Shown here in pieces: positions 10,727 to 22,803 of a stretch of 64,000 nt of DNA. The translations under genes and the position numbers were made by a program. A model generated the notes under the pieces. That model did not search any database and was not told the origin of the DNA. It saw nothing but the letters and a program-made list of their open reading frames with translations. This DNA is from Cyclospora cayetanensis (taxonomy: Eukaryota; Apicomplexa; Conoidasida; Eucoccidiorida; Eimeriidae). Location: assembly GCF_002999335.1 (NCBI RefSeq), contig NW_020312099.1, positions 1 to 64,000 on the forward strand, given 5' to 3'. Position 1 is the first letter of the stretch. Each line of letters opens with the position of its first letter.

Positions 10727-13700
10727 ATGGGAGACTCTCTTCGGGATGATGGGAGGAGCGAGAAGCAACACCTGAACTATGATGAGTCGGTAGCAAGCCG
10801 TGGCCCCCCGCACTCTGCCATATCCGTCAGAACGACCCATAGCAGATATGAACGATACTCGCGAGCAAACGATGATGAGCAAACGGAGGCTGCGGTGTCG
10901 GTGGCAACAGGAGCTCCCAGCGGTTGCTGGAAGAGCATCAAGGGAAGAATGACAGAGTTTTTCTCGGATATGTTTGGCAGCGAATTTGACTTTGGGGCTG
11001 CGTATCGACGCGCGAAGGGCCTCAGCGACGGATTTCAGTCGTCGATCACAACAAGGACTGAACAGCAGGATCAGGTTAGGGCGTGGGATCACCTCAAGTT
11101 CTTCCCGCTCACGTTCAAGGATAGCAAGTTTGAGACGCAATACAGCCTTATCTGTAGTCAGCTCTTCATAGGGCGGCTATTCCTAGTGCTTATTGCACTC
11201 ATCTTCATGGTGATTCCTGTCTTGTGGTTGCTGGGGGCTCTCTGTTTTCTTGACGTGGAACTTAACCATCAGTCATTCGGCGCTTGGATTGCATTTCATG
11301 CTTCCTTTGCTGCGAATCTGATCATCGCCATTGTATCACTTATTCTCACTGTCTTTCCTAAGCTCATCCCAGCTGTACGGAAGCACTTTGAACTGTACGC
11401 GTACGTCAATGTCCTTGTGGTAAGAAACACACTCCACAATAACATGCAAAGCTGCTGCCTATACGCCCCAGTTGCGTATGCACCCTGTGGCTGTGTAACA
11501 GCCGGTTGGTATATATTGTGTTCTTGGCCTTGCTCTAACTCCCCGTGCCAAAACAATATTTCGTCGTTTCGTTCAATGGAGTTCCTGTTTCCCTTTTCCT
11601 GTGCCCTGTCCGTATTCCCTCATCATGTATGTGTATGCGATTTGTATAGAGGATGTGTATGCATGTCTTGGCCTGCTTTGTTTTGTGCCTCATGTTCAGT
11701 GGATGTGTATAATTCTTATAGTTCTCGCCACCTTCCCGACTTTAGTTCGCGCGCCATCGCAGATGGAGATGCTCTGGACTTCCAATGCCGAACAGATCCA
11801 GGCAGTGGTTGCTAAAGGTCATCCCATTTGCTCCTACCTTCAAACTTCCAAAGAAATCACGACCTTCTTGGGATGCCTGAAGACCACTGCAGACCCTGAT
11901 GCATGCGTGCTGCAGTGCCAGAAAAATTCACAGTGTCTGGCCGAGGCTTTCCAACTTGTCATTGCAGGGGTGCAATTCTGCATGGATATGTCAGAAACTG
12001 TCGGTATGTTTCTTGCTTTTGAAGCTATCTTCCCTTCTAGGTCTTTTCGAACCTCGTCTCCTCTTCCTTCTTGTGCCTCGTCAGTCTCTTTCTACCCTTC
12101 TACTCTTTTTGGATAACTCTTTTCCGAAGACTCTTTCGTGTCATACTTCGGACAGAATTGAAAGATATTTGTACTGAGTTAGGTTGCGGGCGTGTCGTTG
12201 CAAGTTCGCGCTTCAGACGGGAGCTCTGTCGTGTGCGTTTCCTGTGCAGCGGATAATTATGCTTCTCTGGGATCTGAACTGGATCACATTTGGTTTCCCT
12301 TTGCTTTTTACGTCACTTACGTCAAGGCCACACTGCAGGTTTTCAAGATTCCGATCGTGGCGGTTGCCGTTATTGTATGTATCTTTGGAACGGGGCTAAT
12401 GTTCCTGGATAGCATGTCGCCCTCTAGGACCAAGATGACCATCGCCATGCATTTGCTCGTCATTCCGCTTAGCTCTCTCCCCTTTGTTCTCTTGCATAGG
12501 ACATACCCCACTATCGTTCCCGTGGAGGAAACGTGAGGGCTCAAACCGTAATCACAAAACCCCAAGCACAATGCTCCGTAGCATGTCCCCCCAATGTGCC
12601 AGTTAGTTGCGTGCGGCCTGCAAGCTCTTTTTATCGGCCATTCCTCCTTCATTCTTCTTAGTGCACGCTTTTTTGCCTATTACGCAAAGGGGAGAACGAA
12701 CAGATTTGCTGGTTTGCATGTCATGCACCCTCTCGCGTGTGCATCGCAGTGCGAAAGACACTCGAGACAGAACTCGCGTCTGCAACCATTTTCCTGCTGT
12801 GACCTGCTGCAGGCTAATTTATGTCTTCTCCTTCCTCTTTGTGGCGTTTGCTGGATGGTGCGGTCGCTACGCTCAAGAATTCCAGCATCGTCTAATCTTT
12901 TGCTCCTGGCGGGTAGGGCCCTCCCCGCTTGTCTGTCTCCGTATGCTGGTATCTCTATGTGCAATGATCCCTCAGGCCCTCTCCGTCTTTGTCGCGCTTT
13001 TTTTTAGTATCCTGCTGTCGTTCATTTCTTTGCTGCTTTCACATGTTTTCTCTAGTATTTCTTGTACTTCCTGCAATGGCGTATACCTATGAGGCTGTGG
13101 TTATCTCGCAAACATAAGTGCTTCGGTGAATGCTGCGTTTTTGATTAATCTCTGCTCGCATCGCCTTCACAATTATTTGCCTCAGCGCTTTCTTGTACTT
13201 TCAGCTCACCACCACCATGCTTCAGGATTTACACAAGAAGATGGAAAACCAAAAGGAGGCGAAGAAGTCTTCCACTGCCATTGAGGAGTTAATTTTCCAA
13301 GTCAAGGAGGTACCAAAGATGCTTCCTGTAGCGGCGGCTGACCTGCTTGCTTGATGTTTCATCCTATTGTGTGACGCTAAAACACAGCGTGACACAAACG
13401 GAGGCTGGTAGAAAGAGGGTCGACAGCAGGCAGAGTTTGCATCTCCCCTTTCTCTTGGTAAAAGTTGCATGTACACAGATCCGGAACTGCAAGCAGCATC
13501 ATTCCTGCCAGGTTTCCCCATGCATTGTATCCTTTCATCTACGCTTTTGTGGCGATTTCCATGCCATGTCGTATTTTGTTAATCCTGACCTGTTTTGTGG
13601 GGAGAGTCCGACAGTACCACATTTGGATAGCATCTTTTCCTTGTCTCCTGTAATACTGCTCACCTTCTTTGATCCATTGCCTTCATCCTTCTTTACTTCT

Positions 13701-16700
13701 CTTGTATCGATGCAGTGCAACAACATTGTTAGGATGGCAAGACTCCGAGGCCCTCGGGCTGATGTGACGGATGATCTGTTTAACATTGAACAGCTCCTTG
13801 ATAAGTAAGAATACTAACACCTGTACCCCGCATTTACCGTTCCTGGTTACTCAGCAGTTTTGTTTCTATATTAGACTCAATAGGATAAATGTTTTACACC
13901 GAAGGATGAACAACAGGGAGGTAGTGTCTTTTTTCTTGTAGAACGCAGCATATTGTAGCATAAGCCATTGGAGCGAGGGCTATTTACCTACCCTACCTTG
14001 TGAAGAAATGCATTTGTTGTCTCCCGTGTACAGAATCCTAGAAATGTTGACTGCCTCTGGGAATTTGTATTCTGTCCGCTTCACTGACGCTGCCAAAGAA
14101 AATGTAAGCTTTTCAGATCGTATTGTTTGTCTTTTCTTTTACAATTAGAGCACTGGTTGGTTGAGGTCTGTTCGGTTACTACTTACTTGAGGTACGAGCT
14201 TTGTAATGCAGTAGATTCCTCATGATAAATATTTTCGCTGTCCGTATTGTTTCCGTTTCTTTCCTGGTGCATCTCGTTAGGTGCACAGTATTTATTCTCT
14301 CTGGACCTTATACTCTTCTGCATATTGTTTTCGTAGCTTCGCGCTGGCGTAATCTCCATTAAGCTGCTTTCCATCGTCATCTTGCTTCATCTTCCTTGCC
14401 GTATTGGTTGCTGCGGTTCCTCTGGCTCGTTACTTTTTCTTCTACGGCCACAAAGTAGTATGGACTCCCGCGTCTATTGCAGTTGGCATTCTCTACAATA
14501 GCCATGTTTTTCCGTGCTTCTGTGATGCGTAGGATGTGCAACGCCAGTTCATCGAGCTATACAACACTCCAGACAAACTGCGGAAGAGCAATGCAGCACT
14601 TTCGAAGTCCGGTGGCATGGCCACAAATGGCAGCCGGTCTGTCGTCAGACAAGTAACAGCAGGAAGAATGCATGATGCAGGAAGGACAACAGAAGCTTCT
14701 GGGTTTGGACTCTCTGTCTCTACCTCAGGTCCAGTTAGTGGTGAGGGTCGATTACAGTATGGTTTTGCTTCGGGAAGGCGTTTGTTATTCGCTTGATCGC
14801 CTTTACATTACTCCTCTATGACTGCCCGCCTGCTTCGGTAGTAATCCTTAATTTTTTTTCCGCGCGGTTTTTTGGCTTCTGCTTTTGTTTTACCTATTTG
14901 TAGGGCTGGAGTTTTCTCAATCTCTAAAGAATTCGTTAATAAGTGGCCAAGTTGATGACATGAGTCTTCTTTTCAAAGATATGCCCGTTCCTGAACACAC
15001 CAACCAGCTCCTTGCGTGCGTTGGGATCGATTGGGATTACGACATGATCGCCTTCTCCTACATGACTGAGAATGTGTTGTTGGAAGTTGGTTATGCTCTT
15101 CTTTGTCGGCTTGTCGGTGACTGGGGCTGCGAAGACTCAAGGCTTATCCGCTTTCTGGTTGCCATTCAAGGGCAGTATCTCCCTAACCCCTACCACAACA
15201 AACTGCATGGGGCCACGGTGGCTCACCTTACCGAATGCCTCACACGAATGCTAAACGCACAGCGAACGTAAGAACGGCAGTCTGGACACAGCATTGGGTG
15301 AAAGCCGACTTAGCAGACGAGAGATAGATTGACAGGAATTGCCCAGTAGTGCTTATTGAAGTCACCAAGAAAGAGGGCAGTCTTCGGAGATCATGTGCTC
15401 TGCTGTAGTGAACTGTGATCTTTTCTAACATTTCCTTGTATTTTCTTGTTGAGAGGATCCTTGTTCTGTTTCCAATGGGTCAGATGTATGTGATTTTGAG
15501 GGACATGTGGTTTGAAGATGGGTTATTGAGCTAATTTTTGATTGACGTTTGCGTTTTTATTAGGATGAATTCGACCGACAAGGTAACACTCACTGTTGCC
15601 GCCATTTGTCACGATGTTGGCCATCCAGGAAGAAACAACCAGTTCTTCATCAACTGCTACGACCCCCTCGTGAGCGCTAACCCTGAATCTTGGCTGTAAC
15701 CTTGGATTTGATTTCTAAATGTTAGGATTTTCATCGCTAGAAAATCGTTTCCTCGTCTTCTAATCAGGCATAAGCTTGGAGTTCTTGTTCTGGGGGCTTG
15801 CAGTGCATTTGTAGTCACTTAAAGCCTGTGATCATTTAAAGCCGTGATTTCCTCTTCTAGAGACCTTAACTGTTACATCTTTGTTTGCTGAAATTCTGGA
15901 CTTATCCCTTTGCGATATTTCGTTTTCTTTAATTTACATAATCATCTGAGCCCCGCATAATTTTGTAATTCTAGTGCATGCAATATCTGATACGCTGTGG
16001 TTTCTACTTTACCACGTAGGCGGTCATCTACAACGACCAGGCGGTCCTCGAAAACTTTCATTCGTGTCTCACCTTTAGAACTCTGGAGATGAAGGACTGT
16101 AATATTTTTGCAAACCTTGAAGACTCTGTGAGACCCATTTGCATTTGCAGTATACTAGCCTAACTATACTACTATTTTTGGGTCATCTATGAGGTATTCT
16201 AAAAATTTGAGCACCTGCAGACAGGGACACCATTTGAAATTGTGCTCCATATCTTGTCTTGGCTAATGTTTACTGTCAGCTCCTTCTGCTTTGTGGATCC
16301 TTGCACTCGTATGTTATCGAATGGTTTTTCAAAGTCTCGTCATCGTGTGCCTTATGGACGTATTTCACTGTCTTGCTAATGCGTTTTCCCTAGTTCAAGT
16401 GAGTTCAACGCACTGTCACTTGCTACCACACGTCTGTGCTGTAGGAGTTTCGGTTCATTCGCCAGAACCTGATTGCCTGCATCTTAGCAACGGATATGAA
16501 GCAGCATTTCGAGAGCATTTCTCGTTTCAGGGTAAATTCAACTTGATTTTCCCTATCTATCACACGTTTGCCTGTAGCATGGCAAGTAGAGGCTAATCAA
16601 GGTATACTATCTCTTTTGTTTGTTGAGCATGCCGTCTACGCGGAAAAGGTGTCTCTATTCTTATTGTTTTCGACAATGGATCTTCATTTGTGTAAAATGT

Positions 16701-19031
16701 TGAGTTACCGTTTTTCTTTTTCTCCTTTTATTAACGGGGGAATCCCCCTTGCTCGTGTTGTCTTATTCTCGTCTTTCCTCATGGCCATTCTCCTGAACAT
16801 TTCAACTCCGTGGTTTTCCGTTTATTTCTCAAAATTTCGCCATGTGTTTAAGGAGCCGCTTTTGCTTTTCACATCTTGATGAATTCAACTCGTGTGTTCT
16901 TTTGTTATTTGCTTTACGTTTGCAGGTTCGGCGGAATTCACCGGAATTCAGCTACTCGAAAAAAACAGAAGATCGATGGTCAGAAACTTAACCATTCCTA
17001 AACAATATATTTTTGTGGCCTTCTTCGTATTCGTTGGTTTGATTGTATAGATATACATTTTTTTCTCGGGCTTCGTATTCTTCGTGCTATTCCCTTGGGG
17101 CGCTGCATATTATCTGTTAGCGTGTAAAATGTTCATTATCTCCACTAAAGGTGCATGTTTATTTGCGTTTGCTGGGCAACAACCTTGTGTGCTTTTAGGT
17201 TGGTTGCGCGGATGTGCGTGAAGGTTGCGGATATCGGCCACGTAGGCAAATTTAGGTTCTAAACTGAAATACACGAAGAAGCGTTTACCCTTTATCCCCA
17301 CTATAATGAGCCCTTTTGTGAAATTTTATATCATAATATGGCAATTTTACTTCCTCGTGTACTGCGATATTTGCATCGTCTTTCATGACATTAATAAGGT
17401 GACGGGAAGGGAATCATAGGCAAGAGCGCAAGCCTTTGGTTGTATTACCAATAAGTAGCTGTAGATCAGTGCTAAGCAACGAGCTTTACCCCTTGCTTCT
17501 CGCAAAGCTACATTGAACCTTATAATTAAAAACCGTAGAGGACGATGTCTTTGTGGTTATTTTGCAGTCTAGCGTTCCATGGTCTCAGCACTTTCAGTGG
17601 TCTTGTCGGGTGGTGGAAGAGTTCTACCAGCAAGGAAATGAGGAAACGTCGAGGGTAGGGAGTTGCAATAGTGCCCTTTTGCCTGGGTGGTAGTGAGCGT
17701 TTCAGAGGAGTAAACGTGTTTACCTTTGTACAAAAAAACCTCTCATTGCATCGCGAATCTCTAAAAGGCGCTAGTATTGCCGACGCGTTAAGTGAGGTCT
17801 TTTTTCGATGTTCACACACGCCTGATGTGAGTTGTTTGTTCACTTATCATAGGGGCTACCTATTTCTCCACTCTGTGACCCAGAGAAGCATGCAGACATG
17901 GCCAAGTCACAAAATGGCTTCCTAGAGTTTGTTGTCAAGCCACTCTTGAAGGAGATAGAGGAGATTGAACCGTTTTCTCACGTCAAGTGAGCATAGCTCT
18001 CCTCCAAGAGGCTCCCTGTCGCTTTCAGTCATCCTACGGTGGCTTGCCGCGTATCTCTTTCTCCAGCTGCCTGTATTTTGCTAAGTTACACCTTCCCCAC
18101 AGTGGTGCTTCCTGGGCATCTGGCCCCGCCCATGACTGTTGTTATGCCTATGGCGGTGTTGATATCTACCGTAGACCCGGTTCTCTCTTTATCCATCCCT
18201 GGAATCGCTTTTTCGCTGTGCCTCTTTTTGTCTGTTGCTTAGGAACATGGTTTCGAAGCACTTGGAGTATAATGTCTCCAAGTGGCAGATCCTTCAGGAG
18301 AGTGGCCACCCAATTCAGCTAAAGGAAATGGACAATGATGGAAGGACAACTATGACGACTTCTGCCGTCAGGAAGATTGCCGGCATTAAAAGAGGACCCC
18401 CTCACCGCACAATTGTCCATTTGCCAGCGGAAGCACCCATAGCCCAAGCAAAAGCGAACCCTGAGCAGAAGGAATCCAAGAACGAGACTCTGCCACCTGC
18501 AATCCCTGTTAGGGAGACACAGAAAGAAAACATGGAAGGCCCCGCAGAAGGCGCAGATGAGTCATTCCACGCAGATTTCTCTGGTAGGTGCTGCCTTCCG
18601 TGCTATTTTCGTTGGTCTACTAAACTTCTGTTTGTACTCTTCCTTCTTGTTATTGCAATTTAGCGTTCCCGTATGCAGTTTCTCCTTGAACTACCACTTT
18701 TCCTTCTACCATTCTGTTCGTTTCTCATACTTTAGGATTCAGGATGCTTCTGGCCTATCGCTAGCTTTCTTTCTTTCTCGTACTCTGTTATGATGCCTGC
18801 AGTCCTTTTCCACTAGCGTCATTCGAGTGCCTCAAGTCGCCCTTTTTGTCCTGTGTTTTTCTTATTGTGGCTGTTATTACCGTCGCCCTAATATTTCCTG
18901 AATTCGCTTCCTCTAGCTCAATTGCTAATTTCTTTTTTTCGCTGCGACCCATTTCAGAAACGCAGCCCTTCCCTGTTTCCGTACCAGCGGAGCCGCCAAC
19001 CATGGAACTGCTTTCTCCAGGAGGACAGTAA
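10727..19031 (+). CDS. Membrane-anchored 3',5'-cyclic nucleotide phosphodiesterase, 18 exons
   Basis: It hydrolyses cAMP and/or cGMP; specificity cannot be read from sequence. Model exons: 10727-11419, 11700-12003, 12250-12532, 12813-12912, 13205-13309, 13716-13804, 14034-14103, 14533-14740, 14904-15267, 15564-15669, 16020-16127, 16445-16531, 16926-16978, 17199-17241, 17568-17654, 17853-17986, 18243-18583 and 18958-19031. All phases agree, giving 1082 aa. Residues 1-150 are soluble. About 150-445 hold six or seven hydrophobic segments, as in apicomplexan membrane PDEs. The class I PDEase domain spans about 640-960, with metal motifs Y-H-N-K-L-H (about 714), H-D-V-G-H-P-G (about 752), L-A-T-D-M-K-Q-H, V-A-D-I-G-H and E-E-F-Y-Q-Q-G-N-E-E. 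The usual QGD reads QGN. A hydrophilic C-terminal tail of about 120 residues follows. Exons 4 and 13 have the weakest splice support. Cyclic-nucleotide turnover controls egress and motility in related parasites. Confidence 0.92.
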
Positions 19032-20110
19032 AAAAACACATTTACACCACACTGAATTTAATTGCCTTAGATCCACTGTTTGTCATCCATTTTGCCTATT
19101 CCACTGGCGTGTTGCTCATTTCTTTTACTTCTGTATCATTCTTGCCCCCCAAATTTAGGTGCCTGCCATCATTTTGTCCGTTGCGCGATTCCCTATTGTT
19201 CCTTCCTTCCTGTTCCCATCTCATTCGATTCCCGCTGTTTTGTAGTTTATGTTTAATCAGCAGGTCAGGTCTGTCGTCTCCCTATCATCCGGTTTGTCGA
19301 TCTGAGTGCTTGTCGTCTGTGATGTGATTGCGTTTTGCAGTCGGCGTCGCTTGCGCCTTGCCAGTTTGTCTTTCTTGGAATCCTCATCCCAGAATCCAGG
19401 CGCTAAATAACATTCATATGCATTTCGTAGAGTATATCGATAGAATGGAACTTATTGTATATCGGTCCCCCCAGGGCCTAAATTCCTCTGCGGTCAATGC
19501 TTGTTGCTGTTGTATGTGTATATATGTGGCATGTGCCATCATTGCGTACCACTGGGCACCAAGCTACAGAGCCACCGCGCGTGTTCCTCTCGTATTTTTT
19601 GCATCATATTCCTCCTTCCGCTTTCTTCCTTGTGCGCCTTATCGCACTCTGCGGACTTCTCTCCGCTGTTCGCTTGTGCCATATATCTGCCTTCACAACG
19701 ACTGTGATTCGTAGCAGGGGGGCAGTGTATGTAATCTTTTATTGCTCCGATTAATCTTCTCTTTCCTTCGCCTGTATTTTCCCACGCCGGTACATTATCC
19801 TGTTCAGTTGCTGCAAGGTAGGGCACTGTTGCACATCGGGCCTTACCAGGTCTACAACTGCGCCTAGCAGAGGATGTGAAGACATATTCCGATAATTCAC
19901 CGTTATAGTTTGTTACTGTGATTCAGTTTGGGCCGCTGTTCAATTTTCTATCCTTATACCGTATGTGATATAGAAACCGAGGCGCATAAGTATTACTGTA
20001 CACTACAAATATGCCGGCATGTGAATACGTATTTGTCAATCAATAAACGTATCCTGCGCTCAAAATAGCTCTCCCCTCCATCCTTTTGCGCCCTCATCCT
20101 TTCTGCTCGT
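19032..20110. other. Intergenic region between convergent genes
   Basis: This lies between the 3' end of the phosphodiesterase (+) and the 3' end of an unidentified gene (-). It is pyrimidine-rich on the + strand and contains AATAAA-like sequence at about 20042. The ORFs are short and unsupported. It most likely holds the two 3' untranslated regions. Confidence 0.5.
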
Positions 20111-20951
20111 TTAGTCGGTAAAGTCCGGGTTTTCGTTGTTGACAGATACTACTGGTTCTGCTCGATCGCAAACAACAATTCTACTGGGGGTTATAATGAT
20201 GGACAGCTGGCCACCCCACGGTCCCCGCCCCAGTTCTCGGACTGCAGCACTTTGAGCGACTAAATGATTCACTAACAGAGAAAAATATTCTAACTGAGAC
20301 AATGAATGTGCATTATGCTGCTGCTGCTCGAACAGACAATTTCCTTGCGGTTGTTGCTGCTCCTGTTTTGCTGCTTTCTTGCTTTCCGCTCGGAGATCCT
20401 CCATCACCTGATAAACGCAACGGCAAAGCCTGATAGCGTACGAAAGATGAATGCTGCCCAAACAGCGTAGGCAATAAAAAAGCACTCTCCTTTTAATCCT
20501 GTTTTGTTTCTACATACAGTAGCGATGGCCCAGAGATTGTAGTGAGTTCACTTCATTACTAGTCCAAGGGAACAAAAATGCTCAGAATCCTAGTCCTTCC
20601 TTTGGCTTTTTTTCGACTACATCTTGACTACCTCGAATTTTACACGTTGGTTGGCATGCACCCCACCAGTTCTCACCTGCAGGTCGTGGGCCAGAACAGC
20701 AATCTGAACTTTCTTTTCTTCTAAGAAGAGCAAGCAGAACAGGGACAACGCCTGTATGTTGTTATGCGAATCTCTGGATGTGTATAGCCGGGCGACGGTT
20801 CTAGGGGACTCTACGCCCCCTCTGCCTCATATTTTTCTAGTTCTTTCTCTCCTACCCCATGCACCCCTTTACATAGATAAGTGTATTTATTATTTGAAGG
20901 TACTTTTGGCATCCATAATACATTGGCTGAGAGTGTTGGCGGCTTCTTCGT
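20111..20951 (-). CDS. Unidentified gene, three 3' exons
   Basis: I do not recognise this protein. Three exons chain in frame with phase 0: 20904-20951 (16 codons), 20677-20751 (25 codons, ending L-A-H-D-L-Q before a GTGAGA donor) and 20111-20407 (98 aa and a stop). The last exon begins V-M-E-D-L-R-A-E-S-K-K-A-A-K-Q, has two short Q-rich runs, and ends in an unremarkable acidic tail, N-E-N-P-D-F-T-D. The middle exon alternates hydrophobic and charged residues in a beta-strand-like pattern (K-K-V-Q-I-A-V-L-A). Upstream exons are missing from this model. Candidates lie at 21.5-22.7 kb on the same strand, including the 241-codon ORF at 21955-22680. The gene is convergent with the phosphodiesterase. 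Confidence 0.38.
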
Positions 20952-21954
20952 CTAAGCAAAATGACAAAACCGAAAAGCAAATGTTGAGGGAATAATTGGA
21001 TGTAGGTTGTGCATGAAAGACCTACACACGAGTGACCGTTGGGCCGACTGACACGCAGCTCTAACGAAATTGCGAGTGCGAACAACAGCGAACACGAGTT
21101 TCTACGGTAGCGTCGCTTCGTATCGGAATATAGGCAATGGCAGAGCCTTACATGTATGAAAGCAAGAAACAGGCACACAACCCACAGTAGTAAAGAAGAA
21201 AAAATCGCTGGCAGAGAGAAACGGCTAACTGAGATTTTTTCCTATGGCTTACCCGGCTCCACTAATATCCCAAAAGGACTAGCGCATCCAGCGCCCATCA
21301 CGATTAAGTCGACTAAGCAGCACATGGGGAGAACAAACGCATACGTGTACAAGAAAATTGAACACACGTACAAAAGCACGCAAGGAACACATGAGGCTTG
21401 AGCATAGACGCACAGAGGACGGATGCCAGAAAAGCTGCGAGACTCGGGCAAACACGGTGTGACAGGGAATGAGACTAATCCTAAAGCTGTACGGTCAAGC
21501 GGCTTCCGCGCAATTCGCTGCCTTATCCCGCAAGCATTGTTGTAATTCGCACCATCGGAAAGCACTGTACCTGGGGGCCCTCCGCGAGCTGATTCCTCTT
21601 GGGATGCCTTGTGAGGCTGAGCTATGAATACAGTTTTCCCTGTCTGCTTGGAATTGGTGAGAATCTGATGGGATGCTGGACAGGCAATGAGGGCAACGCA
21701 TCGACTCTCCTGCCTGGTGGACACGGAAGACGGGAATGAAAGACATAAGCAGAAGGAGAGGTGCTCAATAAGCTGTTTAACCATTCATTTTTTTTTGAAT
21801 GCTACGAAAAGTGATGAAAGACTGACTACACAGGAAGCATCTGCGTCATAATTTTTCTTCCTAGAGGCATGCAACGACAGGCAAGAGCCAGAGAGGACAC
21901 ATTCAAAGAGAAGAGCACGAATATTCAGCACAAGTTGTCTAGGGCTAATCTGTG

Positions 21955-22680
21955 TCACCATAAAGAGCTCTTCAACAGGGCCCCTACTGCAGCCTCCTCT
22001 CCAACGAATCCAAAGGACTGCGCGGGGTTTACAAAGTCTTTCTTATATCCCCCGCAGCGTGACATTAGGCCTCTGGTGTGCTCTCTTAGGTACTTCCTCA
22101 GCGCAGAAGCTGAATGCAAAATGAAGCTTCGAGACGGCAACAACACATCCAGCAAGTTCGTGGGAGGTTCCACAGATTCACCAGTAGGGCCCCTAGCTAA
22201 GGTTTTATGCGGTGTCCCATTTTGAGCCCTTCTACAGGGGCCTCCAGGTGATGAAGGCTCTATCCCTCGTGCGTCGCTGGGATCTTCCTCCAACGTCTTC
22301 GTGAGAGCTACCTGATGGGGGCCCCCATCCGCAGTATCCCTAATGGGCAATGGAATACAGGATTCATTGGCTATGCACATGGATTGAAGTGCTAAGCCCT
22401 CCCCGGAGGTCCCCATCACTGGCGTTTGGATTATTTTCTGAAAAAGAGCCGCTCTGTTCCTTGTGCGGAGTCGAATATGGAACAGAGGTAGCTCGGGGGG
22501 CTGCCTTTGGTTGCTTTCGGAGCAGCCGAGATGCATCAAGAAGAAGCGCCTGTTTCTCTCTGCTCCTTCACCTTCTTCCCCTCTTAAGTTTAAAAAAAGA
22601 GAAGATGGGATGAAGGACAAATGACGCAGAGTGCACGAATATCGATCCCTTTCGAGCGTTCCGAACTGCAAGTTAACCAC
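21955..22680 (-). CDS. Open frame, possible exon of an unidentified gene
   Basis: This 241-codon frame opens after an acceptor-like sequence (TTAACTTGCAG on the minus strand, about 22670). It contains Pro/Gly-rich stretches and the more protein-like segment N-L-L-D-V-L-L-P-S-R-S-F-I-L-H-S-A-S-A-L. It could be an exon of the gene ending at 20111 or a 3' exon of the Nudix gene immediately upstream. No domain is recognisable, and splice partners could not be fixed. Confidence 0.25.
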   Translation of the reverse strand: MVNLQFGTLERDRYSCTLRHLSFIPSSLFLNLRGEEGEGAERNRRFFLMHLGCSESNQRQPPELPLFHIRLRTRNRAALFQKIIQTPVMGTSGEGLALQSMCIANESCIPLPIRDTADGGPHQVALTKTLEEDPSDARGIEPSSPGGPCRRAQNGTPHKTLARGPTGESVEPPTNLLDVLLPSRSFILHSASALRKYLREHTRGLMSRCGGYKKDFVNPAQSFGFVGEEAAVGALLKSSLW

Positions 22681-22803
22681 AAATCACCAGCCCCCAAAAC
22701 CGCAAACTTTCAACCCTTAGCAGCATACCGCAAGTCATGCGCAATGACGCGACCGCACCACCCTTAAAAGCCATGGGTGCATACATCTTTGTACTGTCAG
22801 CAC

